Of a stretch of 36,082 nt of DNA, positions 16,118 to 25,200 are shown in pieces. The position numbers and the translations under genes are program-made. Below the pieces are notes generated by a model, which worked only from the letters and a program-made list of their open reading frames with translations, was not told the DNA's origin and ran no database searches. Positions within the stretch are counted from its first letter, which is position 1, and each line of letters starts with the position of its first letter. The stretch is from Candidatus Omnitrophota bacterium (lineage in GTDB: Bacteria > Hinthialibacterota > Hinthialibacteria > Hinthialibacterales > Hinthialibacteraceae): positions 1 through 36,082 of the forward strand of contig QZKN01000160.1 in NCBI GenBank assembly GCA_003598175.1, written 5' to 3'.

Positions 16118-17551
16118 ATGGAAACCACCGGTTACGTGATTCTCGGCCTGTATTTCGCCGTTCTTATTCTAATCGGCCTGTTTTGTTCACGCAAACAGGA
16201 TTCGTTGTCCGATTATTTTCTCGCCGGCCGTTCCATTCCCGCCTGGGCCGCGTTGGCGGCGGTGGTGGCGACGGAAACCAGCGCCATCACCTTTATCGGA
16301 GCGCCCGCCATGTCGTTCGGCGCAGGAGGCGATCTTTCCTTTCTGCAAGTCGCGTTAGGTTACATCATTGCCCGCGTGATTCTTTCGTTGTATTTTCTAC
16401 CTCGTTTTTTGGAAGGGGAAATCGTCACGATCTATGAATTTCTCGGAAAGCGTTTCGGCTCTCTTTGCCAACGCTGCGGGGGTATTTTTTTCTTCGTGAC
16501 GCGCGCGCTGGCGGCCGGCGTGCGACATTACGCGGCGGCGTTGGTGATTTCGGCCATCACCGATTTCGATTTGGTCACGGCCATTATTTTAACCGGAATC
16601 GTTTCCTTCCTTTATTCTTTTTTAGGTGGAATTTCCGCCGTGATTTGGACGGAAGTGCTGCAGCTCATCGTCATGATCATCGGCGGCGTACTTGCGTTTG
16701 CCGCTTTGCTTCATTTAATCCCCGGCGGGCTTTCGCACATTCTCGATGTCGCCGGACAACATAACAAACTGACGATGTTTCATTGGGATTGGAGCGGAAC
16801 CGGCGCGTATTCCCTCATCGCGGGTCTTTTGGGCGGCATATTTTTAAGTCTGGCCTCTCATGGGGCGGATCAGGATCTGGTGCAACGTCTGTTATCTTGT
16901 CGTTCCCTGCGCGGCGCGCAGATGGCGATGATCGGCAGCGGCATTTTCGTATTTTTCCAATTCGCCTTTTTTCTTTTCATCGGCGTGATGCTTTTCGTTT
17001 TTTACGGTTCGCTCCCGCCGGGTCTGGAAAAAACCGATAAGATTTTCCCCTATTTCATTTCACATAATATGTCAACCACCGCGGCGGCCATCGCCATCGC
17101 CGCCATCCTGTCCGCGGCTCTTTCCAGCACGGCGTCCGCGTTGAATTCGCTCTCGTCCACGGCGGTCAACGATTTTGTCGCGCCGCGCATGAAGCAGTCC
17201 ATGAGCAACAAACAAATGGTCCTGATCTCACGCGGTTTTACGCTGTTCTGGACCGTGGTTCTGGTCGGCATTGCGTTGATCGCCCGTCATTCCGAATATA
17301 TACTCGAAACCGGACTCACCATCCCGAGTTTCACCTTCGGCAGTCTGCTGGCCGCGTTCCTGCTTGGCATCTTCACGCGGCTGCGCAGCGAAAAGGCGGT
17401 GATTATCGGCATGGTGGAGGGAGTGCAGGTGGTCATCATTCTTTGGTTATTAAAAATTCATTGGACCTGGTTCATTTCCGCCGGCGCACTATCAGCGATG
17501 TTGACTGCATACGCCGTCGAATGGCTCGAGCAAAAAAAGAGTTGTGGGTAG
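16118..17551 (+). CDS. SSS-family sodium:solute symporter (SLC5-like)
   Basis: A 477-residue polytopic transporter with about 13 hydrophobic helices. The first helix (METTGYVILGLYFAVLILIG) is followed by the family's SLSDYFLAGRSIPAW segment and by helix 2 (ATETSAITFIGAPAMSFGAGGDL). Later, LASHGADQDLVQRLLS and the AALSSTASALNSLSSTAVNDF loop are typical SSS landmarks with the sodium-site serines. The start at 16118 has AAAGGA seven bases upstream; the open frame back to 16046 would overlap anmK's start. Position between anmK and a beta-lactamase-fold hydrolase suggests uptake of an amino sugar, MurNAc derivative or related cell-wall sugar. That is inference, since SSS substrates cannot be read from sequence by eye. 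Confidence 0.92.
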   Translation: METTGYVILGLYFAVLILIGLFCSRKQDSLSDYFLAGRSIPAWAALAAVVATETSAITFIGAPAMSFGAGGDLSFLQVALGYIIARVILSLYFLPRFLEGEIVTIYEFLGKRFGSLCQRCGGIFFFVTRALAAGVRHYAAALVISAITDFDLVTAIILTGIVSFLYSFLGGISAVIWTEVLQLIVMIIGGVLAFAALLHLIPGGLSHILDVAGQHNKLTMFHWDWSGTGAYSLIAGLLGGIFLSLASHGADQDLVQRLLSCRSLRGAQMAMIGSGIFVFFQFAFFLFIGVMLFVFYGSLPPGLEKTDKIFPYFISHNMSTTAAAIAIAAILSAALSSTASALNSLSSTAVNDFVAPRMKQSMSNKQMVLISRGFTLFWTVVLVGIALIARHSEYILETGLTIPSFTFGSLLAAFLLGIFTRLRSEKAVIIGMVEGVQVVIILWLLKIHWTWFISAGALSAMLTAYAVEWLEQKKSCG

Positions 17552-17603
17552 AGCAAGCGTCCTCGCTTGCATGAACAGCGCAGGCGAGACGCCGGCTCTA
17601 CCC
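17546..17603. repeat. composite palindromic element joining two modules
   Basis: Outer arms GGGTAGAGC (17546-17554) and GCTCTACCC (17595-17603) enclose two inner stems. The first is the GCAAGCG/CGCTTGC hairpin (17553-17570), also seen at 1039-1060. The second is GCAGGCGAGACGCC (17579-17592), also seen in reverse at 7815-7845. It overlaps the last codons of the symporter gene. Confidence 0.8.
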
Positions 17604-17616
17604 GTATGTAGTTTCG

Positions 17617-17670
17617 TGAAAATGCCTGTAGGGGCGGTTCGCGAACCGCCCCTACAGGGTGTAATTTCAT
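17617..17670. repeat. long inverted repeat, GTAGGGG family (copy 2)
   Basis: CCTGTAGGGGCGGTTCG (17625-17641) and CGAACCGCCCCTACAGG (17642-17658) are perfectly complementary over 17 bp. Outer TGAAAAT (17617-17623) and ATTTCA (17664-17669) add to the stem. Compared with 7553-7610, both arms changed together (GCAGGTTT/AAACCTGC versus GCGGTTCG/CGAACCGC). It lies 30 bp upstream of the hydrolase start. Confidence 0.85.
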
Positions 17671-17699
17671 AAAATAATAATCATATGCGAGGAAATCCG

Positions 17700-18992
17700 A
17701 TGAGAAAACACTATTTTGCGCTATTCATCGTAACCGTATGGATGATCCTGCCCCATGCGCCACGCGCGGAAAGCGATCCGCTGCCGTGGGCGAATCCGTG
17801 GGATGTGGGTATGGATTACACCTTCGTCAATAAGGCGTTTTCCGAGTTAGCGGCGGGCATTGCCGAAAAAGCCGCGCCCGGCGCAGTCGGTTTGATTCTG
17901 AAAGATGGAAAAATCGTGGCTCGCCGCGCCGTCGGCAACATGCAAACCAACCTTATGTTTCGCGCGTCGGAAACGGAAAAACTCACATATATTCCGATGA
18001 GCGACCGTATGTTGGAAGAAACCATATTTGACCTGGCCTCGGTTACAAAAATGGTGGCCTGCACGATGTCGATCATGAAACTGGTCGAGAAAGGCAAGCT
18101 GGATCTGGATGCGCCGGTAATAAAGCACATCCCTTCATTTGGCGCACGAGCGAAAGATAAAGTCACCGTTCGCAACCTGATCACTCACACCTCCGGTTTG
18201 CCCGCGTGGTACCCGCTTTACGAGATTTGTGTGAACTGCGAAGAGGTTTTTCGCTGCATCGAAGAAGAAATCGCGCTGGAATACCCGCCGGGAAAGAAAC
18301 GCATCTACAGCGATCTCGGTTTCATCATGCTGGGCAAGCTGGTGGAAGTGATTTCCGGTAAACGCCTCGATCAGTTTGCCGCGGAACAGATTTTCCAGCC
18401 GTTGGGCATGAACGACACGCAATATCTGCCGTGGTTGCTCAAGCGTTTGCGCGCTGCGCCGACGGAATACGATCCTTTGCGCGATCGCGCGCTCAAAGGC
18501 ATCGTTCATGACGAAAATGCACGGGCGCTTGGAGGCGTGTCCGGCCACGCCGGCCTCTTCTCCACGGTCAATGATCTGGCTGTTTTTTCGCAGATGCTCC
18601 TTAATCAAGGCGAATTCAACGGCGTTCGTGTTTTCAAAAAAGAAACCATCCAACAAATGCTGAAACCGCAATTGGACGACGCCGTATTGCGGGAAGGAAG
18701 CGGTTTTTTGAAATACAGGAAGCAATTATTGGGTTGGTGGGGCATGGATGACAAAAAAACCATCGGCAGCATGGGCGGCCTGCCATCCACCAGCGCGTTT
18801 GGTCATTCCGGCTTCACCGGCACGATGATTAATATCGATCCCGAACATAAGACCGCCGCCATACTTTTAACCAACGCCATCCACCCCCGCCGCGCCGATT
18901 CGCAAAAACTGCGCCTTTACCGCAATTTCTTCGTTAACGTCAGCAAAGCCCTGGTTGGCGAGAAAGACGTGAATGTCGAACCTGAAAACTAA
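17700..18992 (+). CDS. beta-lactamase-fold serine hydrolase (class C/PBP4*-like), secreted
   Basis: A 430-residue serine hydrolase with a signal peptide (1-24, ending PRAES). Catalytic motifs: S114-V-T-K117 (SxxK, in DLASVTKM), Y203-S-D205 (YxN-type box) and H369-SGFTGT (KTG-type box), plus the HTSGLPAW landmark (163-170). This is the beta-lactamase/transpeptidase-like fold (PF00144), whose members are penicillin-binding proteins, esterases or D-amino-acid peptidases. The start at 17700 is chosen because GAGGAAA lies six bases upstream; the ATG at 17685 has none. Downstream of the symporter and beside anmK, a role in trimming muropeptides is plausible. It is convergent with kdgK, sharing a four-base stop overlap. 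Confidence 0.92.
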   Translation: MRKHYFALFIVTVWMILPHAPRAESDPLPWANPWDVGMDYTFVNKAFSELAAGIAEKAAPGAVGLILKDGKIVARRAVGNMQTNLMFRASETEKLTYIPMSDRMLEETIFDLASVTKMVACTMSIMKLVEKGKLDLDAPVIKHIPSFGARAKDKVTVRNLITHTSGLPAWYPLYEICVNCEEVFRCIEEEIALEYPPGKKRIYSDLGFIMLGKLVEVISGKRLDQFAAEQIFQPLGMNDTQYLPWLLKRLRAAPTEYDPLRDRALKGIVHDENARALGGVSGHAGLFSTVNDLAVFSQMLLNQGEFNGVRVFKKETIQQMLKPQLDDAVLREGSGFLKYRKQLLGWWGMDDKKTIGSMGGLPSTSAFGHSGFTGTMINIDPEHKTAAILLTNAIHPRRADSQKLRLYRNFFVNVSKALVGEKDVNVEPEN

Positions 18993-19975
18993 CGCACAAT
19001 GCGTAGCGTACCGCCCCCCTTCATAAGCGCTTCCGTCTCCTCACGTGTACACCAGTTCAAATCGCCGGGAACCGAATGCTTCAACGCGGAAAATGCGACG
19101 CCGAATTTCACCGCATAGTCGACGTCGCCGGTCAAATATCCCATCAAAAAACCGGCCGAGAAGGAATCGCCGCCGCCAACGCGATCGACGATTTCCACAT
19201 CGTATTTCGGCGCATCATAAATTTTTCCTTCGAAAAGCGCGATCGCCGACCACGTGTTGAACCAGACGGACGGATTTTCACGCAGGGTGATGGCCGTCAC
19301 TTTGAAACCGAACCGCTCGTGCAGTTTTTTCGCCACTTCGGAATAATTTTCGCCCCCGATTTTAAACACGCGCATCGTGTCTTCTTCCGTCGTGATGAGT
19401 ATGTCGGTGTATTCCATCAATTCGGTCATGCAAGTTTGCGCTTCGGCTTCCGACCAGAGTTTGGCGCGGTAATTCAAGTCGACGCTGACCGTCACGTTGT
19501 GCTTTTTGGCCGTCTGCATGGACACTTTGGTCGCTTCCGCCGCGCTTGCCGACAGCGCCGGAGTAATCCCGCTGACGTGATAGACTTTCACGCCAGCAAA
19601 AACCGCGTCCCAATCCACCATCTCCGCCTTGATTTTGCTGATGGCGGAATCCTTGCGGTCATACAGCACACTGCTGGCTCTTGGTTTCGCGCCGAACTCG
19701 ACGAAATACAGCCCCGCGCGATCGTCCTTCGTCCAGACGATGTGCGAGGTATCCACGCCATGTTCCCGCGCCTTATTGGCAATCATCCGGCCCAGCGGAT
19801 TTTGCGGCAGGCGCGACACGAATGCACTCGACAATCCCAACCGCGCCGCTCCCACGGCCACATTGTATTCCCCGCCGCCGATTTTGACGTCGAGAGAGGT
19901 GGTTTGTTCCAATCGCATGAAATCAGGCGGCGCCAGCCGCACCATGGCTTCCCCAAACGTTACGATATCTGTCAT
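18989..19975 (-). CDS. kdgK: PfkB-family 2-keto-3-deoxygluconate kinase
   Basis: A 328-residue ribokinase-fold sugar kinase, most likely phosphorylating 2-keto-3-deoxygluconate (KDG) to KDPG. It has the N-terminal PfkB signature region GGGEYNVAVGAARLG (33-47), the VDLNYRAKLW strand (165-174) and the second PfkB signature with catalytic base D270 in DRVGGGDSFSAG (264-275). The KDG assignment rests on its gene partner: it starts three bases after the KDPG aldolase gene, with AAAGGA inside the end of that gene, so the two are translationally linked. Together they take KDG to pyruvate and glyceraldehyde-3-phosphate. KDG typically comes from pectin, alginate or hexuronates, which would suit the beta-helix cluster, though no direct link is visible. 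Confidence 0.9.
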   Translation of the reverse strand: MTDIVTFGEAMVRLAPPDFMRLEQTTSLDVKIGGGEYNVAVGAARLGLSSAFVSRLPQNPLGRMIANKAREHGVDTSHIVWTKDDRAGLYFVEFGAKPRASSVLYDRKDSAISKIKAEMVDWDAVFAGVKVYHVSGITPALSASAAEATKVSMQTAKKHNVTVSVDLNYRAKLWSEAEAQTCMTELMEYTDILITTEEDTMRVFKIGGENYSEVAKKLHERFGFKVTAITLRENPSVWFNTWSAIALFEGKIYDAPKYDVEIVDRVGGGDSFSAGFLMGYLTGDVDYAVKFGVAFSALKHSVPGDLNWCTREETEALMKGGGTLRIVR

Positions 19976-19978
19976 GAT

Positions 19979-20650
19979 TTATCCTTTCTTTTCTTCCCGC
20001 GCTTCTTTGATCAGTTCGATGAATTGTTTCGCCGTATCGGTTATGCTTTTCCAATTCTTTTCCGCCAACGCCTTTTTGGAAACAAGATTCCCGCCGACGG
20101 CAAGGCAGCAGGCCCCCGCTTTAATGAAATCCTTCGCGGTTTCAAGGCTGACGCCGCCGGTCGGCGACATGCGAATCTGCGGCAGCGGGCCAAGAATATC
20201 TTTAAAATAGCCGGGCCCCAGCGTCGTCGCGGGGAACACCTTTACAATATCCGCGCCCGCTTCCCAGGCGGTCAGTATTTCCGTAGGCGTATACGCGCCG
20301 GGAATGCAGATGGCCGTATAGCGTCGGCACATTTCAATCACGCCGCGATTCAGCGTCGGCGAAACCACGTATTCCGCGCCCGCCAAAATCGCGGCGCGCG
20401 CCGTTTCCGGATCCAACACCGTCCCCACGCCGATCACCGCCTCTTCGTCCTTCATTTTCGAGGAGACCTCGTGAATCACGTCGAGCGCGTTGGGCGTTGT
20501 CATCGTCACTTCAATCGCTTTGACTCCGCCATCGCGCAATGCATAGACCACATCCTTCAGTTGCTCGCTGCTCTGCGCCCGGATCACCGCAATCATGCCG
20601 GTCTCCAGCATGAAATGCAAATTTCGTCCTTTTCGTTGTACCGTAATCAT
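19979..20650 (-). CDS. eda: KDPG/KHG aldolase (Eda-like)
   Basis: A 223-residue class I aldolase cleaving 2-keto-3-deoxy-6-phosphogluconate to pyruvate and glyceraldehyde-3-phosphate. Motifs: MIAVIRAQ (19-26) with the phosphate-site Arg24, AIEVTMTTP (45-53) with catalytic Glu47, GAEYVVSPTLN (91-101), and ADIVKVFPA (133-141) with Schiff-base Lys137. An SPTGGV phosphate-binding loop is near 160. Length is normal. The ATG at 20650 has only a weak ribosome binding site; MLETGMIAVIR at 20611, with AAAGGA upstream, is an alternative that still keeps all motifs. It is the first gene of a two-gene operon with kdgK. Confidence 0.93.
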   Translation of the reverse strand: MITVQRKGRNLHFMLETGMIAVIRAQSSEQLKDVVYALRDGGVKAIEVTMTTPNALDVIHEVSSKMKDEEAVIGVGTVLDPETARAAILAGAEYVVSPTLNRGVIEMCRRYTAICIPGAYTPTEILTAWEAGADIVKVFPATTLGPGYFKDILGPLPQIRMSPTGGVSLETAKDFIKAGACCLAVGGNLVSKKALAEKNWKSITDTAKQFIELIKEAREEKKG

Positions 20651-21130
20651 CTTTTTTCATGCCTCATGCCAATAATTTTACACAATTTTTCGTCTTTCGG
20701 ATGGCGGTGTTTGGATTCGCGCATCTCGAAAATCTCCAAATTTGTTTGATGAATTTTGCAAACCATACTGTACATCAACCGCCCATGAAAACGAAGGTAA
20801 GGGTACGCCGCCGTCTCGGAGGCATTTCCGAATTGCCGGCAGGATACCGGCGGTACATTTCCACCGGAATAATTGGTCACAACGAAGGATAAAAAATTGT
20901 GGTGCGGACCTCCGGTCTGCACGTGCAGGCTGGAAGCCCGCACCACAATGTTTTCATATAAAAAGTGGAAAGGAACATTCTTTTTAGCCATCCGACTAAT
21001 TAAGGTTACTATGGATTTTCCATCAACCTCTTTATTGACGGAAAGATCCAGCCATAATACCATTGATAATCGATTTTTGTGTTGCAGCGGATTTTTCTCC
21101 TTAACAACAGAGCCATAGCAGGAATAACGA
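20651..21130. other. divergent gap between the aldolase and the efflux adaptor
   Basis: This 480-bp stretch contains the palindrome at 20896-20949 and otherwise no supported gene. Short open frames on both strands cross the palindrome and have no ribosome binding site. TTGATG (about 20746) and CATCAA (about 20776) form a spaced inverted repeat on the aldolase side that could be an operator, but the spacing is long and this is weak. Confidence 0.45.
20896..20949. repeat. palindromic element with GGACCTCCGG module (copy 1)
   Basis: ATTGTGGTGCGG (20896-20907) pairs perfectly with CCGCACCACAAT (20938-20949). Inside, GGACCTCCGGTCTGCAC (20906-20922) recurs in the opposite orientation at 25395-25411 with one mismatch. 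GTGCAGGC at 20923 begins a second, similar half. Confidence 0.8.
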
Positions 21131-22276
21131 ATGAGAAAATTTCTATTCATCATCATCATACTGGCGATCGCCGGCGGGGTAACCTGGCGTATTTTTGTGA
21201 CCGCCGCGCCCAAAACCGGTTCCATGCCGCGCGGCAAAGCCTCCATCGCGGTGGTATGCGCGAAAGCGACAATCGGGGATATCGACGACATATCCGAATT
21301 CACCGGCACGCTCGCGGGTAAAGCGGAAGTGCAGGTTTCACCTAAAGTTTCCGGAAGAATCAAAACCGTTTTCATCAATCTCGGGGATGAGGTCCGGGAA
21401 GGCCAATCGCTGGCTCTTCTAGACGACATGGAAACCCAACACGCGGTGGAAGAGGCGAAAGCGAAACTGGTCGTCGCCCGCGCGTCATTGGAAGAAACGG
21501 AAACCAATCTGGAAACCGCGCAACGGGAACTGGAGCGGGTAAAAACCCTGCGCCAACGCAAAGTCGCCGCGGTGTCCGAATTGGAATCCGCGGAAGCGAC
21601 GGTCGCCACCCTTCTGGCGCGAAAAAAAGTGTCGGAAGCCAGCATACAGCAACAGGAAGCGTCCCTGCGCGCCGCCGAAGCGCGGCTGTCCTACACGAAC
21701 ATCACCGCGCCCATTTCCGGTTACGTCGGCAAACGCTTCGTCGATGAAGGCGCGATGGTTTCCCCCACCACGCCGATCGTGCAGCTGGCGGATATTCGTA
21801 CGGTGAAAACCGTCATCAACGTGGTGGAACGGGATTATTCGAAAATCAGCGTCGATCTGAAAGCATTGCTCACCGTCGACGCCTATCCCGGCCGCACGTT
21901 CGAAGGCCGCGTCGCGCGAATCGCCCCCATCCTCGATTCCAACACGAGAACCGCCGAAACGGAAATTGAAATCGCCAATGACGATCTCATATTGAAACCG
22001 GGCATGTTCACCCGCGTCCGCATTTATTTCGGAACCCATGAAAACACCGTGTTGATTCCCAACCGCGCCGTTGTCAAACGGGATATGCGGCAGGGCGTCT
22101 TCATTCCGGTCAAGGACAGAACCGCCGCCCGCTTCATCGAAGTGACGCTCGGCCTCTCCACCGATGAATTCACCGAAGTCGACAGCATCGAAGCCGATCA
22201 GGAAATCATCGTCATGGGGCAACATTTGCTGAACGACGGCGACGACATTGTTTTAAACTCCGCCATACAAAAGTAA
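21131..22276 (+). CDS. RND efflux periplasmic adaptor (HlyD/AcrA family)
   Basis: A 381-residue membrane fusion protein linking an inner-membrane RND pump to an outer-membrane channel. It has an N-terminal anchor/signal (3-22). The first half of the lipoyl/barrel-sandwich domain reads VQVSPKVSGRIKTVFINLGD, followed by a long heptad-rich alpha-hairpin (about 100-195). The second lipoyl half (YTNITAPISGYVGKRF) and beta-barrel domains follow, with the VLIPNRAVVKRD strand near the membrane-proximal end. The ATG at 21131 has CAGGAA upstream. The RND gene begins 12 bases after its stop, and a TolC-like gene follows, so the three encode a complete tripartite exporter. Substrate not deducible. Confidence 0.94.
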   Translation: MRKFLFIIIILAIAGGVTWRIFVTAAPKTGSMPRGKASIAVVCAKATIGDIDDISEFTGTLAGKAEVQVSPKVSGRIKTVFINLGDEVREGQSLALLDDMETQHAVEEAKAKLVVARASLEETETNLETAQRELERVKTLRQRKVAAVSELESAEATVATLLARKKVSEASIQQQEASLRAAEARLSYTNITAPISGYVGKRFVDEGAMVSPTTPIVQLADIRTVKTVINVVERDYSKISVDLKALLTVDAYPGRTFEGRVARIAPILDSNTRTAETEIEIANDDLILKPGMFTRVRIYFGTHENTVLIPNRAVVKRDMRQGVFIPVKDRTAARFIEVTLGLSTDEFTEVDSIEADQEIIVMGQHLLNDGDDIVLNSAIQK

Positions 22277-22288
22277 GAGGATTCACGG

Positions 22289-25200
22289 ATGTCCATATCC
22301 CACTTTGCCATTCGTCGTCCGGTCACGACCACCATGTTTTTTCTCATGGTGGTCTTATTCGGCGTGGTTTCCTTCATTCGCCTGCCCATCGATTTGATGC
22401 CGGACATCACCTACCCCGCCATCACCGTCGCCACCAGTTATGAACATGTCGGTCCCGAGGAAATGGAACAGCTGATCACCCGTCCCATTGAGGAAACCGT
22501 CAGTTCCATTCAAGGCGTGGAAAAAATCACCTCCACATCGACGGAAGGCAGCAGCAGCGTGCGCGTCGGCTTCATGTGGGGCACGGATCTGGATAACGCC
22601 GCCAACGACATCCGCGCGCGAGTGGATCGGATCCGCGACCGCCTGCCCGAAGACGCGGATTCGCCGGTGATCTGGAAATTCGATCTGTCTGCGTTTCCCG
22701 TCCTGTTTTTGGGCGTGTCCGGACGTTTGGATCCCGTCGAAATGCGCGACCTGGTCGAACATCAGATCAAATACCGGCTCGAGCGGGTTCCCGGCGTCGC
22801 GGCCATTGATATCCGTGGCGGATTGAAACGAGAAATTCACGTCGATCTGGATCGGCGCAAGTTGACGGCGCTCGACTTATCGCTCAATGCCATCCTTGCC
22901 GCTCTCAAATCGGATAACTTGAATCTGCCGGCCGGCAAAGTGGATGACGGCGATCTCCGCATTCTTGTCCGCACCAAAGGGGAGTTCGCGAATCTGGAGG
23001 AAATTGCCAATACGGTCGTCCAGGTGCGCGACGGCGTTCCGATTCTGCTGAAGGATCTTGGGATTGTAGAGGATTCGCACGAGGAAATCACCTATATTTC
23101 CCGTTCGGAAGGCGTTCCCGTCCTGCGGATGTTCGTCAACAAGCAATCGGGCAGCAATACGGTGGAAGTCGTGGAGGGAATTATCGAGGAAATCAAGCAG
23201 GTAAATATCGATTTCCCGCAAATCACTGTCTTTCCGACGTTGGACACCGCCGACTACATCAAACGGGCAATTGCAAATGTACGAAATGCGGCAATGTACG
23301 GCGCGATCCTGGCCGCGTTCATTCTGTTATTCTTTTTACGAAACCTGACCAGCACGCTGATCATTTCCATTGCCATCCCCATCTCCATCACAGCGACATT
23401 CGCGTTGATGTATTTTTACGGATTTACCTTAAATATCATGACGTTCGGAGGATTGGCGCTGGGCGTGGGCATGCTGGTCGACAGCGCCATCGTGGTTCTG
23501 GAAAACATTTTTCGCCACTGCGAAGGAGGCAAAGCAGCGCGGGAAGCGGCGGAACAGGGGACGGAAGAGGTGTCCAGCGCCATTGTCGCCAGCACGCTGA
23601 CCACGCTGGTGGTATTTTTGCCGGTCGTTTTCGTGCGGGGAATCTCCGGCGTCACCTTCAAACAATTGGCCGCCGTCGTCGTCTTTGCGCTTTTTTGTTC
23701 GTTGATTGTGGCGTTGACTCTCATCCCCGTCATGTCGGCGCGATTTTTGAAACGCAATGAGACATCCAGCAATCCATCCAAGCGGGGAAAACCATCCGGC
23801 TTTCTTCTCTCGTTTATCGAAAGGGAATATCTAATCCTCCTGCACACGGCGCTTCACCACCGCACCATCGTGATCTTTCTCGCGCTGGCATTATTGGGCG
23901 GCAGTATTTGGTTGAGTGAACGCATCGGTGTGGAATTCATGCCGAAAGCGGATGAAAACGAAATTCGCATCAACGGCGAAATGGCCGTCGGCACGCGTCT
24001 GGAAGTCGTCGACGCCACGTTTCAGGAAATCGAAAACATTGTACGAAACGCAGTGCCGGAGGCGACCATCATCTATTCCCGCGCGGGTTCGAGCGGCTGG
24101 CGCAGCAGCGGCGGCCACACCGGCGAAGTGCGCGTCACACTTCTCCCCGTGTCCGAACGCAAACGGTCGGGCGAGCAAATCTGCCGGGATCTGCGTCCGC
24201 TACTGGCTCATATTCCCGGTACGATCATCCGCGTGCGCGAAGGACAGGGGCTGTTCGTCTTCCGTTTGATCGCCGGAGGGGAAGAAGCGGCGGAGGTGCA
24301 GGTGCGCGGCTACGATCTCGACATCTCCCGCGAACTGGCGCTGCGCGTCAAGGCGGAAATGGAGCAGGTCGAAGGCATCACCGACGTGCTCATCAGCCGC
24401 GAAGAGGGGCAGCCGGAAGAAGTGGTCCGCGTAGATCGGGCGAAGGCAGCCGCGATGGGCTTATCCGTGTCCTCCATCGCCCACGCCATCGAAACCAGTT
24501 TGTCCGGCACGAGCGCTACCATGTACCGCGATGGCGGAGACGAATACAAGATTCTCGTCCGGTTGAAGGAATCCGACCGGTTGTCCGTAACTGATGTTTT
24601 GGATATGACCATCGCCAGCCAAACCGGCCACAGCGTGGTGCTCAAAAATGTGGTCCGGTTGGAACGACGCGAGGGTCCAATGCGCATCGAACGCGAGGAT
24701 CAACAGCGAATCATCACCATTTCGGGGAACATTTCCGACCGCGATCTGGGATCGGTCATGAAAAACATCGAAGCGCGAATCGACGCGATTCCCATACCGG
24801 CGGATTTCGAAATCATTCCCAGCGGTGAATACGAAGAACAACAAAAGGCATTTCTGGAGTTGCTTCTCGGTTTTTGCCTCGCCATTATTCTGGTGTATAT
24901 GGTCATGGCCTCCCAGTTTGAATCGCTGATCGATCCGTTCGTCGTGATGTTCTCCATTCCGTTCGCCACGATCGGCGTCGTGCTGACGCTCATTCTCACC
25001 AATACGACGTTCAGCGTGCAATCGTTCATCGGCTGCATCATGCTGGCCGGCATCGTAGTCAACAACGCCATCATTCTGGTCGATTACACCAATTTGTTGC
25101 GACGACGCGACGGCTTTCCGCTGATGGACGCCATTGAGGAAAGCGCCCGCCGCCGATTGCGCCCCATTTTGATGACGACGCTGACGACCGCCGTGGGTCT

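Noticed and set aside
19076..20749. Plus-strand open frame of 557 codons
   Set aside because: It is antisense to kdgK and eda, both of which carry full catalytic motifs. Its translation is rich in His/Arg/Phe, as expected of a shadow frame.
20647..21645. Minus-strand open frame of 332 codons upstream of eda, ending in an ATGA overlap with it
   Set aside because: Half of it is antisense to the efflux adaptor and it crosses a palindromic repeat. No domain is recognisable and the ATGA overlap is likely chance.
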